DNA of 64,000 bases, taken from NCBI RefSeq assembly GCF_051020985.1, contig NC_134999.1, forward strand, positions 5,332,001 to 5,396,000, in the 5' to 3' direction. The notes beneath the pieces were generated by a model. The model did no database searches. It was given only the letters and a program-made list of their open reading frames with translations, and was not told the DNA's origin. Below are positions 1 to 13,727 of the stretch, in pieces (positions within the stretch are counted from its first letter, which is position 1; every line of letters starts with the position of its first letter). This DNA comes from Nomia melanderi. Its lineage: Eukaryota > Arthropoda > Insecta > Hymenoptera > Halictidae. The position numbers and the translations under genes were made by a program.

Positions 1-62
1 AGTCTAAAGTCAATTTCGACCAAAAGTATCCCGAACTTCAAATGGGTCAGCCGGATGTAGCC
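1..62. repeat. Partial monomer at left edge
   Basis: The window opens at about monomer base 124 (AGTCTAAAGTCAATTTCG) and the first complete unit starts at 63. The array therefore continues to the left. This edge unit carries the rare CTTCAAATGGG variant, also seen near 35,530, 51,060 and 61,740, with a CTTTAAATGGG form near 49,577. Confidence 0.95.
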
Positions 63-2280
63 TTCGTCCCTATGAGACATCGTCCTGGAGTCCCATCACT
101 GCTAAGTCAAATGGCTATCCCCGACCTACCTGGCAATTCTGTCGACGGAATCACGGTTTTGCACTTTGGAAACCTGGTTTGTATAGTCTAAAGTCATTTC
201 CGACCAAAAATGTCCAGACCTTCCCATCGGTCAGCCGGATGTAGCCTTCGTCCCTATGAGATATCGTCCTGGAGTCCCATCACTGCTAAGTCAAATGGCT
301 ACCCCCGACCTTCCTGGCAATTCTGGCCGACGGAATCCAAGTTTTCCACTTTGGAAACCTGGATTGTATAGTCTAAAGTCAATTTCGACCAAAAGTATCC
401 CGACCTTCCCATCGGTCAGCCGGATGTAGCCTTCGTCCCTATAAGACATCGTCCTCGAGTCCCATCACTGCTAAGTCAAATGTCTTCCCCCGGCCTTCCT
501 GGCAATTCTGCCCGACGGAATCCAAGTTTTGCGCTTTGGAAACCTGGATTGTATAGTCTAAAGTCAATTTCGACCAAAAGAATCCCGGCCTTCCCATCGG
601 TCAGCCGGATGTACCCTTGGTCCCTATGAGACATCGTCCTGGAGTCCCATCACTGCTAAGTCTAACGGCTACCCCCGACATTCCTGGCAATTCTGCCCGA
701 CGGAATCCCAGTTTTGCACCTTGGAAACCTGGATTGTATAGTCTTAAGTCAATTTCGACCAAAAGTATCCAGAACTTCCCATGGGTCAGCCGGATGTAGC
801 CTTCGTCCCTATGAGATATCGTCCTGGAGTCCCATCACTGCTAAGTCAAATGGCTACCCCCGACCTTCCTGGCAATTCTGGCCGACGGAATCCAAGTTTT
901 CCACTTTGGAAACCTGGATTGTATAGTCTAAAGTCAATTTCGACCAAAAGTATCCCGACCTTCCCATCGGTCAGCCGGATGTAGCCTTCGTCCCTATAAG
1001 ACATCGTCCTCGAGTCCCATCACTGCTAAGTCAAATGTCTTCCCCCGGCCTTCCTGGCAATTCTGCCCGACGGAATCCAAGTTTTGCGCTTTGGAAACCT
1101 GGATTGTATAGTCTAAAGTCAATTTCGACCAAAAGTATCCAGAACTTCCCATGGGTCAGCCGGATGTAGCCTTCGTCCCTATGAGACGTCGTCCTGGAGT
1201 CCCATCACTGCTAAGTCAAAAGGCTACCCCCGACATTCCTGTCAATTGTGGCCGACGGAATCCAGGTTTTCCACTTTGGCAACCTGGTTTGTATTGTCTA
1301 AAGTCAGTTTCGACCAAAAGTATCCCGACCTTCCCATCGGTCAGCCGGATGTAGCCTTCGTCCCTATGAGAGATCGTCCTGGAGTACCATCACTGCTAAG
1401 TCAAATGGCTTCCCCCGACCTTCCTGGCAATTCTGGCCGACGAAATCCAAGTTTTCCACTTTGGAATTCTGGATTGTATAGTCTAAAGTCAATTTCGACC
1501 AAAAGTATCCCGACCTTCCCATCGGTCAGCCGGATGTAGCCTTGGTTCCTATGAGACCTCGTCCTGGAGTCCCATCACAGCTAAGTCAAATGGCTCCCCC
1601 GAACTTCCTGGCAATTCCGGCCGACGGAATCCAAGTTTTCCACCATGGCAACCTGGTTTGTATAGTCTAAAGTCAATTTCGAACTAAAGTATCCAGACCT
1701 TCCCATCGGTCAGCCGGATGTAGCCTTGGTCCCTATGAGACCTCGTCATGGAGTCTAATTACTGCTAAGTCAAATGGCTTCCCCAGAACTTCCTGGCAAT
1801 TCTGGCCGACGGAATCCACGTTTTCCACTCTGAAAACCTGGTTTGTATAGTCTAAAGTCAATTTCGACCAAAAGTATCCAGTCCTTCCCATCTGTCAGCC
1901 GGATGTAGCCTTGGTCCCTATGAGATCTCGTTCTGGAGTCCCATCACTGCGAAGTCAAATGCCTTCCCCCGACCTTCCTGGCAATTCTGGCCGACGGAAT
2001 CCAAGTTTTCCACATTGGAAACCTGGATTGTATAGTCTAAAGTCAATTTCGACCAAAAGTATCCCGACCTTCCCATCGGTCGGCCGGATGTAGCCCTCGT
2101 CCCTATGAGACATCGTCCTGGAGTCCCATCACTGCTAAGTCAGATGGCTACCCCCGACCTTACTTGCAATTCTGCCCGACGGAATCCAAGTTTTCCACTT
2201 TGGACACCTGGATTGTATAGTCTAAAGTCAATTTCGATCAAAAGTATCCCGAACTTCCCATTGGTCAGTCGGATGTAGCC

Positions 2281-3021
2281 TTCGTCCCTATGAGACATCG
2301 TGGTGGAGTCCCATCACTGCTAAGTCAAATGGCTACCCCCGACCTTCCTGGCAATTCTGCCCGACGGAATCCAAGTTTTGCACTTTGAAAACCTGGATTG
2401 TATAGTCTAAAGTCAATTTCGACCAAAAGTATCCCGACCTTCCCATCGGTCAGCCGGATGTAGCCTTGGAACCTTTGAGAGCTCGTCCTGGAGTCCCATC
2501 ACTGCTAAGTCAAATGACTACCCCCGACCGTCCTGGCAATTCTGCCCCGTCGGAATGCAAGCTTTGTACTCTGGAAACCTGGATTGTATAGTCTAAAGTC
2601 AATTTCGACCAAAAGTATCCCGACCTTCCCATCGGTCAGCCGGATGTAGCCTTGGAACCTATGAGACCTCGCCCTGGAGTCCCATTACTGCTAAGTCAAG
2701 TGACTACCCCCGACCTTCCTGGCAATTCTGCCCGACGGAGTCCAAGTTTTCTACTTCGGAAACCTGGTTTGTATAGTCTAAAGTCATTTTCGACCAAAAG
2801 TATCCCGACCTTCCCATTGGTCAGCCGGATGTACCCTTCGTCCCTATGAGACATCGTCGTGGAGTCACATCACTGCTAAGTCAAATGGCTGCCCCCGACC
2901 ATCCTGGCAATTCTGACCGACGGAATCCAAGTTTTGCACTTTGGAAACCTGACTTGTATAGTCTAAAGTCAATTTCGACTAAAAGTATCCCGAACTTCCC
3001 ATTGGTTAGTCGGATGTAGCC
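2281..3021. repeat. 741-bp, four-monomer segment present in block A only
   Basis: Block B passes directly from the base matching 2,280 to the base matching 3,022. The two ends of the extra segment carry nearly the same word (ATTGGTCAGTCGG near 2,261 and ATTGGTTAGTCGG near 3,001), as expected if recombination between matching positions of two monomers deleted the segment from B or duplicated into A. It includes a CCCCGTCGGAATGCAAGC unit. Confidence 0.88.
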
Positions 3022-5780
3022 TTGGAACCTATGAGACCTCGTCCTGGAGTCCCATCACTGCAAAGTCAAATGAGTACCCCCGACCTTCCTGGCAATTCTG
3101 CCCGACGGTGTCCAAGTTTTTCAATGTGGAAACCTGGGTTGTATAGTCTAAAGCCAATTTCGACCAAAAGTATCCCGACCTTCCCATCGGTCAGCCGGAT
3201 GTAGCCTTCGTCCCTATGACACATCGTCATGGAGTCCAAACACTGCTAAGTCAAATGGCTACCCCCGACCTTCCTGGCAATTCTGCCCGACGGAATCCAA
3301 GTTTGGCACTTTGGAAACCTGGATTGTATAGTCTAAAGACAATTTCGACCGAAAGTATCCCGAACTTCCCATGGGTCAGTCGGATGTGGCCTTCGTCCCT
3401 ATGAGACATCGTACTGGAGTCCCATCACAGCTAAGTCAAATGGTTCCCCTGACATTCCTGGCAATACCGGCCGACGGAATCCAAGTTATCTACTTTGGAA
3501 ACCTGGTTTGTATAGTCTAAAGTCAATTCGACCAAAAGTATTCCGACCCACCCATCGGTCAGCCGGATGTAGCCTTGGTCCCTATGAGACCTCTCCCTGG
3601 TGTCCAATCACTGCTAAGTCAAATGACTACCCCCGACCTTCATGGCAATTCTGCCCGACTGAATCCAAGTTTTCCACTTTGGAAACCTGGATTGTATAGT
3701 CTAAGGTCAATTTCGACCAAAAGTATCCCGACCTTCCCATCGGTCAGCCGGATGTAGCCTTGGTCCCTATGAGATCTCGTCCTGGAGTCCCATCACTGGA
3801 AAGTCAAATGGCTACCCCCGACCTTCCTGGCAATTCTGGCCGACGGAATCCAAGTTTTCCACTTTGGCAACCTGGTTTGTATAGTCTAAAGTCATTTTCG
3901 ACCAAAAGTATCCAGACCTTCCCATCGGTTAGCCGGATGTAGCCTTGGTCCCTATGAGACATCGTCCTGGAGTCACATCACTGCTAAGTCAAATGGCTAC
4001 CCCCGACCTTCCTGGTAATTCTGCCCGACGGAATCCAAGTTTTGCACTTTGGAAACCTGGATTGTATAGTCTAAAGTAAATTTCGACCAAAAGTATCCCG
4101 ACCTTCCCATTGGTCGGCCGGATGTAGCCTTAGTAGCTATGAGACCTTGTCCTGCACTCACATCACTGCTAAGTCTAATGTCTACCCCCGACCTTCATGG
4201 CAATTCTGCCCGACGAAATCCAAGTTTTCCACTTTGGAAACCTGGATTGTATAGTCTAAAGTCATTTTCGACCAAAAGTATCCAGGCCTTCCCATCGGTG
4301 AGCCGGATGTAGCCATGGTCCCTATGAGACCTCGCCCTGGTTTCCAATCACTGCTAAGTCAAATGACTACTCCCGACCTTCAGGGCAATTCTGCCCGACT
4401 TAATTCAACTTTTCCACTTTGGAAACCTGGATTGTATTGTCTAAGGTCCATTTCGACCAAAAGTATTCCGACCTTCCCATCGGTCAGCCGGATGTAGCCT
4501 TGGAACCTATGAGACCTCGTCCTGGGCTCTCATCACTGCTAAGTCAAATGGCTACCCCGACCTTCCTGGCAATTCTGCCCAACGGAATCCAAGTTTCCCA
4601 ATTTGGCAACCTGGTTTGTATAGTCTAAAGTCAATTTCGACCAAAAGTATCCCGACCTTCCCATCGGTCGGCCGGCTGTAGCTTTGGTCCCTATGAGACA
4701 TCGTCCTGGAGTCCCATCCCGGCTAAGTCAAATTTCTACCCCCGACCTTCCTGGCAATTCTGTCCGACGGAATCCAAGTTTTCCACTTTGGAAACCTGGT
4801 TTGTATAGTCTAAAGTCATTTTCGACCAAAAGTATCCAGACCTTCCCATCGGTCAACCGGATGTGGCCTTGGTCCCTATGAGACCTCGCCCTGGTGTCCA
4901 GTCACTGCTAAGGCAAATGGATAACCCCGACCTTCATGGCAATTCTGCACGCCGGAATCCAAGTTTTCCACTTTGGCAACCTGCTTTTTATAGTCTAAAG
5001 TCATTTTCGACCAAAAGTATCCAGGCCTTCCCATCGGTCAGCCGGATGTAGCCTTGGTCCCTATGAGACCTCGTCCTGGAGTCCCATCACTGCGAAGTCA
5101 AATGCCTTCCCCCGACCTTCCTGGCTATTCTGGCCGACGGAATCCAAGTTTTCCACATTGAAAACCTGGATTGTATAGTCTAAAGTCAATTTCGACCAAA
5201 AGTATCCCGACCTTCCCATCGGTCAGCCGGATGTAGCCTTCGTCCCTATGAGACATCGTCCTGGAGTCCCATCACTGCTAAGTCAGATGACTACCCCCGA
5301 CCTTACTTGCAATTCTGCCCGACGGAATCCAAGTTTTCCACTTTGGACACCTGGATTGTATAGTCTAAAGTCAATTTCGACCAAAAGTATCCCGAAATTC
5401 CCATGCGTCAGCCGGATGTAGCCTCCGTCCCTATGAGACATCGTGGTGGAATCCCATCACTGCTAAGTCAAATGGCTACCCCCGACCTTCCTGGCAATTC
5501 TGCCCGACGGAATCCAAGTTTTGCACTTTGGAAACCTGGATTGTATAGTCTAATGTCAATTTCGACCAAAAGTATCCCGACCTTCCCATCGGTCAGCCGG
5601 ATGTAGCCATGGAACCTTTGAGATCTCGTCCTGGAGTCCCATCACTGCTAAGTCAAATGACTACCCCCGACCTTCCTGGCAATTCTGCCCCGACGGAATG
5701 CAAGCTTTGTACTTTGGAAACCTGGATTGTATAGTCTAAAGTCAATTTCCAACAAAAGTATCCCGACCTTCCCATCGGTC
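2640..5780. repeat. Higher-order repeat unit 1 (~3.14 kb, 17 monomers)
   Basis: Monomers 2,640-4,245 recur at 5,783-7,388 (offset 3,143), and 4,931-5,990 recur at 7,890-8,949 (offset 2,959). Shared rare variants in order include GGAGTCCAAGTTTTCTACTT, ACGGTGTCCAAGTTTTTC, CTATGACACATCG, GGTTCCCCTGACATTCC or its GGTTCTCCTG form, and the GTAGCTATGAGACCTTG unit. The offset falls by 184 because unit 2 has one monomer fewer between the matched parts. Confidence 0.9.
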
Positions 5781-6108
5781 TGCCGGATGTAGCCTTGGAA
5801 CCTATGAGACCTCGCCCTGGAGTCCCATCACTGCTAAGTCAAGTGACTACCCCCGACCTTCCTGGCAATTCTGCCCGACGGAGTCCAAGTTTTCTACTTC
5901 GGAAACCTGGTTTGTATAGTCTAAAGTCATTTTCGACCAAAAGTATCCCGACCTTCCCATTGGTCAGCCCGATGTAGCCTTCGTCCCTATGAGACATCGT
6001 CGTGGAGTCACATCACTGCTAAGTCAAATGGCTGCCCCCGACCATCCTGGCAATTCTGACCGACGGAATCCAAGTTTTGCACTTTGGAAACCTGATTTGT
6101 ATAGTCTA
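5553..6108. repeat. 556-bp, three-monomer segment present in block A only
   Basis: Block B jumps from the equivalent of 5,552 to that of 6,109 (B about 40,491). The removed units include the one with an extra C (TGCCCCGACGGAATGC near 5,690), which explains why the length is 3 x 185 + 1. Confidence 0.88.
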
Positions 6109-8740
6109 AAGTCAATTTCGACTAAAAGTATCCCGAACTTCCCATTGGTCAGTCGGATGTAGCCTTGGAACCTATGAGACCTCGTCCTGGAGTCCCATCA
6201 CTGCTAAGTCAAATGACTACCCCCGACCTTCCTGGCAATTCTGCCCGACGGTGTCCAAGTTTTTCAATGTGGAAACCTGGGTTGTATAGTATAAAGCCAA
6301 TTTCGACCAAAAGTATCCCGACCTTCCCATCGGTCAGCCGGATGTAGCCTTCGTCCCTATGACACATCGTCATGGAGTCCAAACACTGCTAAGTCAAATG
6401 GCTACCCCCGACCTTCCTGGCAATTCTGCCCGACGGAATCCAATTTTGGCACTTTGGAAACCTGGATTGTATAGTCTAAAGACAATTTCGACCGAAAGTA
6501 TCCCGAACTTCCCATGGGTCAGTCGGATGTGGCCTTCGTCCCTATGAGACATCGTACTGGAGTCCCATCACAGCTAAGTCAAATGGTTCTCCTGACATTC
6601 CTGGCAATACCGGCCGACGGAATCCAAGTTATCTACTTTGGAAACCTGGTTTGTATAGTCTAAAGTCAATTCGACCAAAAGTATTCCGACCCACCCATCG
6701 GTCAGCCGGATGTAGCCTTGGTCCCTATGAGACCTCTCCCTGGTGTCCAATCACTGCTAAGTCAAATGACTACCCCCGACCTTCATGGCAATTCTGCCCG
6801 ACTGAATCCAAGTTTTCCACTTTGGAAACCTGGATTGTATAGTCTAAGGTCAATTTCGACCAAAAGTATCCAGACCTTCCCATCGGACAGGCGGATGTAG
6901 CCTTGGGCCCTATGAGACCTCGCCCTGGTGTCCCATCACTGCTATGTCAAATGGCTTCCACCGACCTACCTGGCTCTTCTGGCCGACGGAATCCAAGTTT
7001 TCCACTTTGGCAACCTGGTTTGTATAGTCTAAAGTCATTTTCGACCAAAAGTATCCAGACCTGCCCATCGGTTAGCCGGATGTAGCCTTGGTCCCTATGA
7101 GACATCGTCCTGGAGTCACATCACTGCTAAGTCAAATGGCTACCCCCGACCTTCCTGGTAATTCTGCCCGACGGAATCCAAGTTTTGCACTTTGGAAACC
7201 TGGATTGTATAGTCTAAAGTAAATTTCGACCAAAAGTATCCCGACCTTCCCATTGGTCGGCCGGATGTAGCCTTAGTAGCTATGAGACCTTGTCCTGCAC
7301 TCACATCACTGCTAAGTCAAATGTCTACCCCCGACCTTCATAGCAATTCTGCCCGACGGAATCCATGTTTTCCACATTGGAAACCTGGATTGTATAGTCT
7401 AAGGTCAATTTCGACCAAAAGTATCCAGAACTTCCCATGGGTCAGCCGGATGTAGCCTTCGTCCCTATGAGACATCGTCCTGGATTCCCATCACTGCTAA
7501 GTCAAATGGCTACCCCCGACCTTCCTGGCAATTCTGGCCGACGGAATCCAAGTTTAGCACTTTGGAAACCTGGTTTGTATAGTCAAAAATCATTTTCGAC
7601 CAAAAGTATCCAGACCTTCCCATCGGACAGGCGGATGTAGCCTTGGTCCCTATGAGACCTCGCCCTGGTGTCCCATCACTGCTATGTCAAATGGCTTCCA
7701 CCGACCTACCTGGCAATTCCGGCCGACGGAATCCAAGTTTTCCACTTTGGCAACCTGGTTTGTATAGACTAAAGTTATTTTCGACCAAAAGTATCCAGTC
7801 CATCCCATCGGTCAGCCGGATGTAGCCTTGGTCCCTATGAGACCTCTCCCTGGTGTCCAATCAATGCTAAGTCAAATGACTACCCCCGACCTTCATGGCA
7901 ATTCTGCACGCCGGAATCCAAGTTTTCCACTTTGGCAACCTGGTTTTTATAGTCTAAAGTCATTTTCGACCAAAAGTATCCAGGCCTTCCCATCGGTCAG
8001 CCGGATGTAGCCTTGGTCCCTATGAGACCTCGTCCTGGAGTCCCATCACTGCGAAGTCAAATGCCTTCCCCCGACCTTCCTGGCAATTCTGGCCGACGGA
8101 ATCCAAGTTTTCCACATTGAAAACCTGGATTGTATAGTCTAAAGTCAATTTCGACCAAAAGTATCCCGACCTTCCCATCGGTCAGCCGGATGTAGCCTTC
8201 GTCCCTATGAGACATCGTCCTGGAGTCCCATCACTGCTAAGTCAGATGACTACCCCCGACCTTACTTGCAATTCTGCCCGACGGAATCCAAGTTTTCCAC
8301 TTTGGACACCTGGATTGTATAGTCTAAAGTCAATTTCGACCAAAAGTATCCCGAAATTCCCATGCGTCAGCCGGATGTAGCCTCCGTCCCTATGAGACAT
8401 CGTGGTGGAGTCCCATCACTGCTAAGTCAAATGGCTACCCCCGACCTTCCTGGCAATTCTGCCCGACGGAATCCAAGTTTTGCACTTTGGAAACCTGGAT
8501 TGTATAGTCTAATGTCAATTTCGACCAAAAGTATCCCGACCTTCCCATCGGTCAGCCGGATGTAGCCATGGAACCTTTGAGATCTCGTCCTGGAGTCCCA
8601 TCACTGCTAAGTCAAATGACTACCCCCGACCTTCCTGGCAATTCTGCCCCGACGGAATGCAAGCTTTGTACTTTGGAAACCTGGATTGTATAGTCTAAAG
8701 TCAATTTCCACCAAAAGTATCCCGACCTTCCCATCGGTCT
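5781..8740. repeat. Higher-order repeat unit 2 (~2.96 kb, 16 monomers)
   Basis: This is the second copy of the 3-kb unit. Over the 4,931-5,990 / 7,890-8,949 comparison I count about five substitutions in 1.06 kb. The region that differs from unit 1 is 7,388-7,889 against 4,245-4,930, where one monomer was gained or lost and neighbours were reshuffled. Confidence 0.9.
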
Positions 8741-8949
8741 GCCGGATGTAGCCTTGGAACCTATGAGACCTTGCCCTGGAGTCCCATCACTGCTAAGTCA
8801 AGTGACTACCCCCGACCTTCCTGGCAATTCTGCCCGACGGAGTCCAAGTTTTCTACTTCGGAAACCTGGTTTGTATAGTCTAAAGTCATTTTCGACCAAA
8901 AGTATCCCGACCTTCCCATTGGTCAGCCCGATGTAGCCTTCGTCCCTAT
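8741..8949. repeat. Truncated start of a third higher-order unit
   Basis: A single unit matching the first monomer of units 1 and 2 (GGAGTCCAAGTTTTCTACTT at about 8,840, ending CCCATTGGTCAGCCCGATG) follows unit 2. After about 8,950 the order breaks and continues with the TACTGGAGTCCCATCACAGC type that normally lies several monomers further on. Confidence 0.8.
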
Positions 8950-10399
8950 GAGTCATCGTACTGGAGTCCCATCACAGCTAATTCAGATGGTTCCCCTGAC
9001 ATTCCTGGCAATACCGGCCGACGGAATCCAAGTTATCTACTTTGGAAACCTGGTTTGTATATTCTAAAGTCATTTTCGACCAAAAGTATCCAGACCTGCC
9101 CATCGGTCAGCCGGATGTAGCCTTGGAACCTGTGACCTCGTCCTGGTGTCCCATCACTGCAAAGTCAAATGGCTACCCCCGACCTTCCTGGCAATTCTGC
9201 ACTCCGGAATCCAAGTTTTGCACTTTGGAAACCTGGATTATATAGTGTAAAGTCAATTTCGACCAAAAGTATCCCAAACTTCCCATCGGTCAGCTGGGTG
9301 TAGTCCTGGTCCCTATGAGACCTCGTCCTGGGTTCCCATCACTGCTAAGTCAAATGGCTACCCCCGACCTTCCTGGTAATTCTGCCCGACGGAATCCAAG
9401 TTTTGCACGTTGGAAACCTGGATTGTATAGTGTAAAGTAAATTTCGACCAAAGTATCCCGACCTTCCCATTGGTCGGCCGGATGTAGCCTTAGTAGCTAT
9501 GAGACCTTGTCCTGTACTCACATCACTGCTAAGTCAAATGTCTACCCCCGACCTTCATGGCAATTCTGCCCGACGGAATCCAAGTTTTCCACTTTGGAAA
9601 CCTGGTTTGTATAGTCTAAAGTCAATTTCGACCAAAAGTATCCCGACCCTCCCATCGGTCAGACGGATGTAGCCTTGGAACCTACGAGACCTCGTCCTGG
9701 AGTCCCATCAAAGCTAAGTCAAATGGCTCCCTCGACCTTCCTGGCAATTCCGGTCGACGGAATCCAAGTTTTCCACTTTGGCAACCTGGTTTGTATAGTG
9801 TAAAGTCAATTTCGACCAAAAGTATCCCGACCTTCCCATCGGTCAGCCGGATGTAGCTTTCGTCCCTATTAGACATCGTCGTGGAGTCCCATCACTGCTC
9901 AGTCAAATGGCTACCCCCGACCTTCCTGGCAATTCTGCCCGACGGAATCCAAGTTTTGCACTTTGGAAACCTGGATTGTATAGTCTAAAGTCAATTTCGA
10001 CCAAAAGTATCCCGACCTTCCCATCGGTCAGCCGGATGTAGCCTTGGAACCTATGAGACCTCGCCCTGGAGTCCCATCACTGCTAAGTCAAGTGACTACC
10101 CCCGACCTTCCTGGCAATTCTGCCCGACGGAGTCCAAGTTTTCTACTTTGGAAACCTGGATTGTATAGTCTAATGTCAATTTCGACCAAAAGTATCCCGA
10201 ACTTCCCATCGGTCAGCCGGATGTAGCCTTGGTCCCTATGAGACATCGTCCTGCGTTCCCATCACAGATATGTCAAATGGCTCCCACGACCTTCCTGGCA
10301 ATTCCGGCCGACGGAATCCATTTTATCTACTTTGGAAACCTGGTTTGTATAGTCTAAAGTCAATTCGACCAAAAGTATCCCGACCTTCCCATCGGTCAG

Positions 10400-10964
10400 C
10401 CGGATGTAGCCTTGGTCCCTATGAGACCTCGTCCTGGAGTCCCATCACTGCGAAGTCAAATGCCTTCCCCCGACCTTCCTGGCAATTCTGGCCGACGGAA
10501 TCCAAGTTTTCCACATTGGAAACCTGGATTTCATAGTCTAAAGTCAATTTCGACCAAAAGTATCCCGACCTTCCCATCGGTCAGCCGGATGTAGCCTTCG
10601 TCCCTATGAGACATCGTTCTGGAGTCCCATCACTGCTAAGTCAGATGGCTAACCCCGACCTTACTTGCAATTCTGCCCGACGGAATCCAAGTTTTCCACT
10701 TTGGACACCTGGATTGTATAGTCCAAAGTCAATTTCGACCAAAAGTATCCCGAAATTCCCATGCGTCAGCCGGATATAGCCTTCGTCCCTATGAGACATC
10801 GTGGTGGAGTCCCATCACTGCTAAGTCAAATGGCTACCCCCGACCTTCCTGGCAATTCTGCCCGACGGAATCCAAATTTTGCACTTTGGAAACCTGGATT
10901 GTATAGTCTAAAGTCAATTTCGACCAAAAGTATCCCGACCTTCCCATCGGTCAGCCGGATGTAG
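10400..10964. repeat. Three-monomer echo of the higher-order unit
   Basis: The run CACTGCGAAGTCAAATGCC, then a CCTTACTTGC unit, then a CCCATGCGTCAGCCGG unit recurs in order at about 5,040-5,606, 8,000-8,565 and here, and in block B at about 39,980-40,545 and 45,155-45,719. It is a conserved trimer inside the larger units. Confidence 0.85.
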
Positions 10965-12364
10965 CCTTGGCATATTTGAGATCTCGTCCTGGAGTCCCAT
11001 CACTGCTAAGTCAAATGACTACCCCCGACCTTCCTGGCAATTCTGCCCCGACGGAATGCAAGCTTTGTACTTCGGAAACCTGGTTTGTATAGTCTAAAGT
11101 CATTTTCGACCAAAAGTATCCCGACCTTCCCATTGGTCAGCCGGATGTAGACTTCGTCCCTATGAGACATCGTCGTGGAGTCACATCACTGCTAAGTCAA
11201 ATGGCTGCCCCCGACCATCCTGGCAATTCTGACCGACGGAATGCAAGTTTTGCACTTTGGAAACCTGATCTGTATAGTCTAAAGTCAATTTCGACTAAAA
11301 GTATCCCGAACTTCCCATTGGTCAGTCGGATGTAGCCTTGGAACCTATGAGACCTCGTCCTGGAGTCCCATCACTGCTAAGTCAAATGACTACCCCCGAC
11401 CTTCCTGGCAATTCTGCCCGACGGTGTCCAAGTTTTCCACTTTGGCAACCTGGTTTGTATAGTCTAGAGTCAATTTCGACTAAAAGTATCCCGTACTTCC
11501 CATGGGTCAGTCGGATGTAGCCTTGGTCCCTATGAGACCTCGCCCTGGTGTCCAATCACTGCTAAGTCAAATGACAACCCCCGACCTGCCTGGCAATTCT
11601 GCCCCGACGGAATGCAAGTTTTCCACTTTGGCAACCTGGTTTGTATAGTCTAAAGTCAATTTCGACCAAATGTATCCCGACCTTCCCATCGGTCAGCCGG
11701 ATGTAGCCTTCGTCCCCATGACACATCGTCATGGAGTCCAAACACTGCTAAGTCAAATGGCTACCCCCGACCTTCCTGGCAATTCTGCCGGACGGAATCC
11801 AAGTTTGGCACTTTGGAAACCTGGATTGTATAGTCTAAAGACAATTTCGACCAAAAGTATCCCGAACTTCCCATGGGTCAGTCGGATGTAGCCTTCGTCC
11901 CTATGAGACATCGTACTGGAGTCCCATCACAGCTAAGTCAAATGGTTCCCCTGACATTCCTGGCAATACCGGCCGACGGAATCCATTTTATCTACTTTGG
12001 AAACCTGGATTGTATAGTCTAAAGTGAATTTCGACCAAAAGTATCCCGAACTTCCCATGGGTCAGCCGGATGTAGCATTCGTCCCTATGAGACCTCGTCC
12101 TGGAGTCCCATCACAGCTAAGTCAAATGACTACCCCCGACCTTCCTGGCAATTCTGCCCGACGGTGTCCATGTTTTTCAATGTGGAAACCTGGGTTGTAT
12201 AGTCTAAAGCCAATTTCGACCAAAAGTATCCCGACCTTCCCATCGGTCAGCCGGATGTAGCCTTCGTCCCTATGACACATCGCCATGGAGTCCAAACACT
12301 GCTAAGTCAAATGGCTACCCCCGACCTTCCTGGCAATTCTGCCCGACGGAATCCAAGTTTGGCA

Positions 12365-12749
12365 CTTTGGAAACCTGGATTGTATAGTCTACAGACAATT
12401 TCGACCAAAAGTATCCCGACCTTCCCATCGGTCAGCCGGATGTAGCCTTGGTCCCTATGAGACCTCTCCCTGGTGTCCAATCACTGCTAAGTCAAATGGC
12501 TTCCCACGACCTTCCTGGCAATTCTGGCCGACGGAATCCAAGTTTTCCACTTTGGAAACCTGGATTGTATAGTCTACAGACAATTTCGACCAAAAGTATC
12601 CCGACCTTCCCATCGGTCAGCCGGATGTAGCCTTGGTCCCTATGAGACCTCTCCCTGGTGTCCAATCACTGCTAAGTCAAATGGCTTCCCACGACCTTCC
12701 TGGCAATTCTGGCCGACGGAATCCAAGTTTTCCACTTTGGCAACCTGGC
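12365..12749. repeat. Perfect-looking tandem pair of one monomer
   Basis: Two consecutive 185-bp units share TATAGTCTACAGACAATT (12,391 and 12,576) and CTTCCCACGACC with no difference that I see over most of their length. The same pair is present in block B at about 47,120-47,504, so it predates the block duplication. Confidence 0.88.
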
Positions 12750-13727
12750 TTGTATAGTCTAAAGTCATTTTCGACCAAAAGTATCCCGACCTTCCCATTG
12801 GTCAGCCGGATGTAGCATTCGTCCCTATGAGACATGGTCGTGGAGTCACATCACTGCTAAGTCAAATGGCTACCCCCGACCTTCCTGGCAATTCTGGCCG
12901 ACGGAATCCAAGTTTTGCACTTCGGAAACCTGGTTTGTATAGTCTAAAGTCAATTTCGACTAAAAGTATCCCGAACGTCCCATTGGTCATTCGGATGTAG
13001 CCTTGGAACCTGAGACCTCGTCCTGGTATCCCATCACTGCAAAGTCAAATGGCTACCCCCGACCTTCCTGGCAATTCTGCCCGACGGTATCCAAGTTTTC
13101 CACTTTGAAAACCTGGTTTGTATAGTCTAAAGTCATTTTCGACCAAAAGTATCCCGACCTTCCCATCGGTCAGCCGGATGTAGCCTTGGTCCCTATGAGA
13201 CCCCTCCCTGGTGTCCAATCGCTTCTAAGTCAAATGGCTTCCCCCGACCGCCCTGGCACTTCTGGCCGACGGAATCCAAGTTTTCCACTTTGGAAACCTG
13301 GATTGTATAGTCTAAAGTCAATTTCGACCAAAAGTATCCCGAACTTCCCATTGGTCATTCGGATGTAGCCTTGGAACCTATGAGACCTCGTCCTGCACTC
13401 ACATCACTGCAAAGTCAAATGACTACCCCCGACGTTCATGGCAATTCTGCCCGACGGAATCCAAGTTTTCCACTTTGGCAACCTGGTTTCTATAGTCTAA
13501 AGTCATTTTCGACCAAAAGTATCCAGACCTGCCCGTCGGTCAGCCGGATGTAGCCTTGGTCCCTATGAGACATCGTCCTGGAGCCCCATCACGGCTAAGT
13601 CAAATGGCTACCCCCGACATTCCTGGCAATTCTGCCCGACGGAATCCTAGTTTTGCACTTTGGAAACCTGGATTGTTTAGTCTAAAGTCAGTTTCGAACA
13701 AAAGTATCCCGACCTTCCCATCGGTCA

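Larger units (their letters stand above)
1..12869. repeat. Block A: first copy of a ~12-13 kb duplicated segment
   Basis: This stretch realigns with 35,496-47,624. Collinear pieces are 1-2,280 (offset 35,495), 3,022-4,930 (34,754), 4,931-5,552 (34,939), 6,109-7,931 (34,383), 7,932-8,640 (34,569), 8,826-8,937 (34,383) and 9,931-12,869 (34,755). Every offset change is one or more whole monomers. In the last piece I count about ten substitutions over 2.9 kb. The left limit is unknown because homology already exists at base 1. The right limit is where block A reads GGCTACCCCC and block B GGCTTCCCCC. Confidence 0.95.

Noticed and set aside
2559..2564. HindIII site (AAGCTT) as a satellite-defining site
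   Set aside because: It occurs in only a few units with the GAATGCAAGCTTTG variant (for example near 2,559, 5,700, 8,660, 11,053, 45,812) and so does not define the family.
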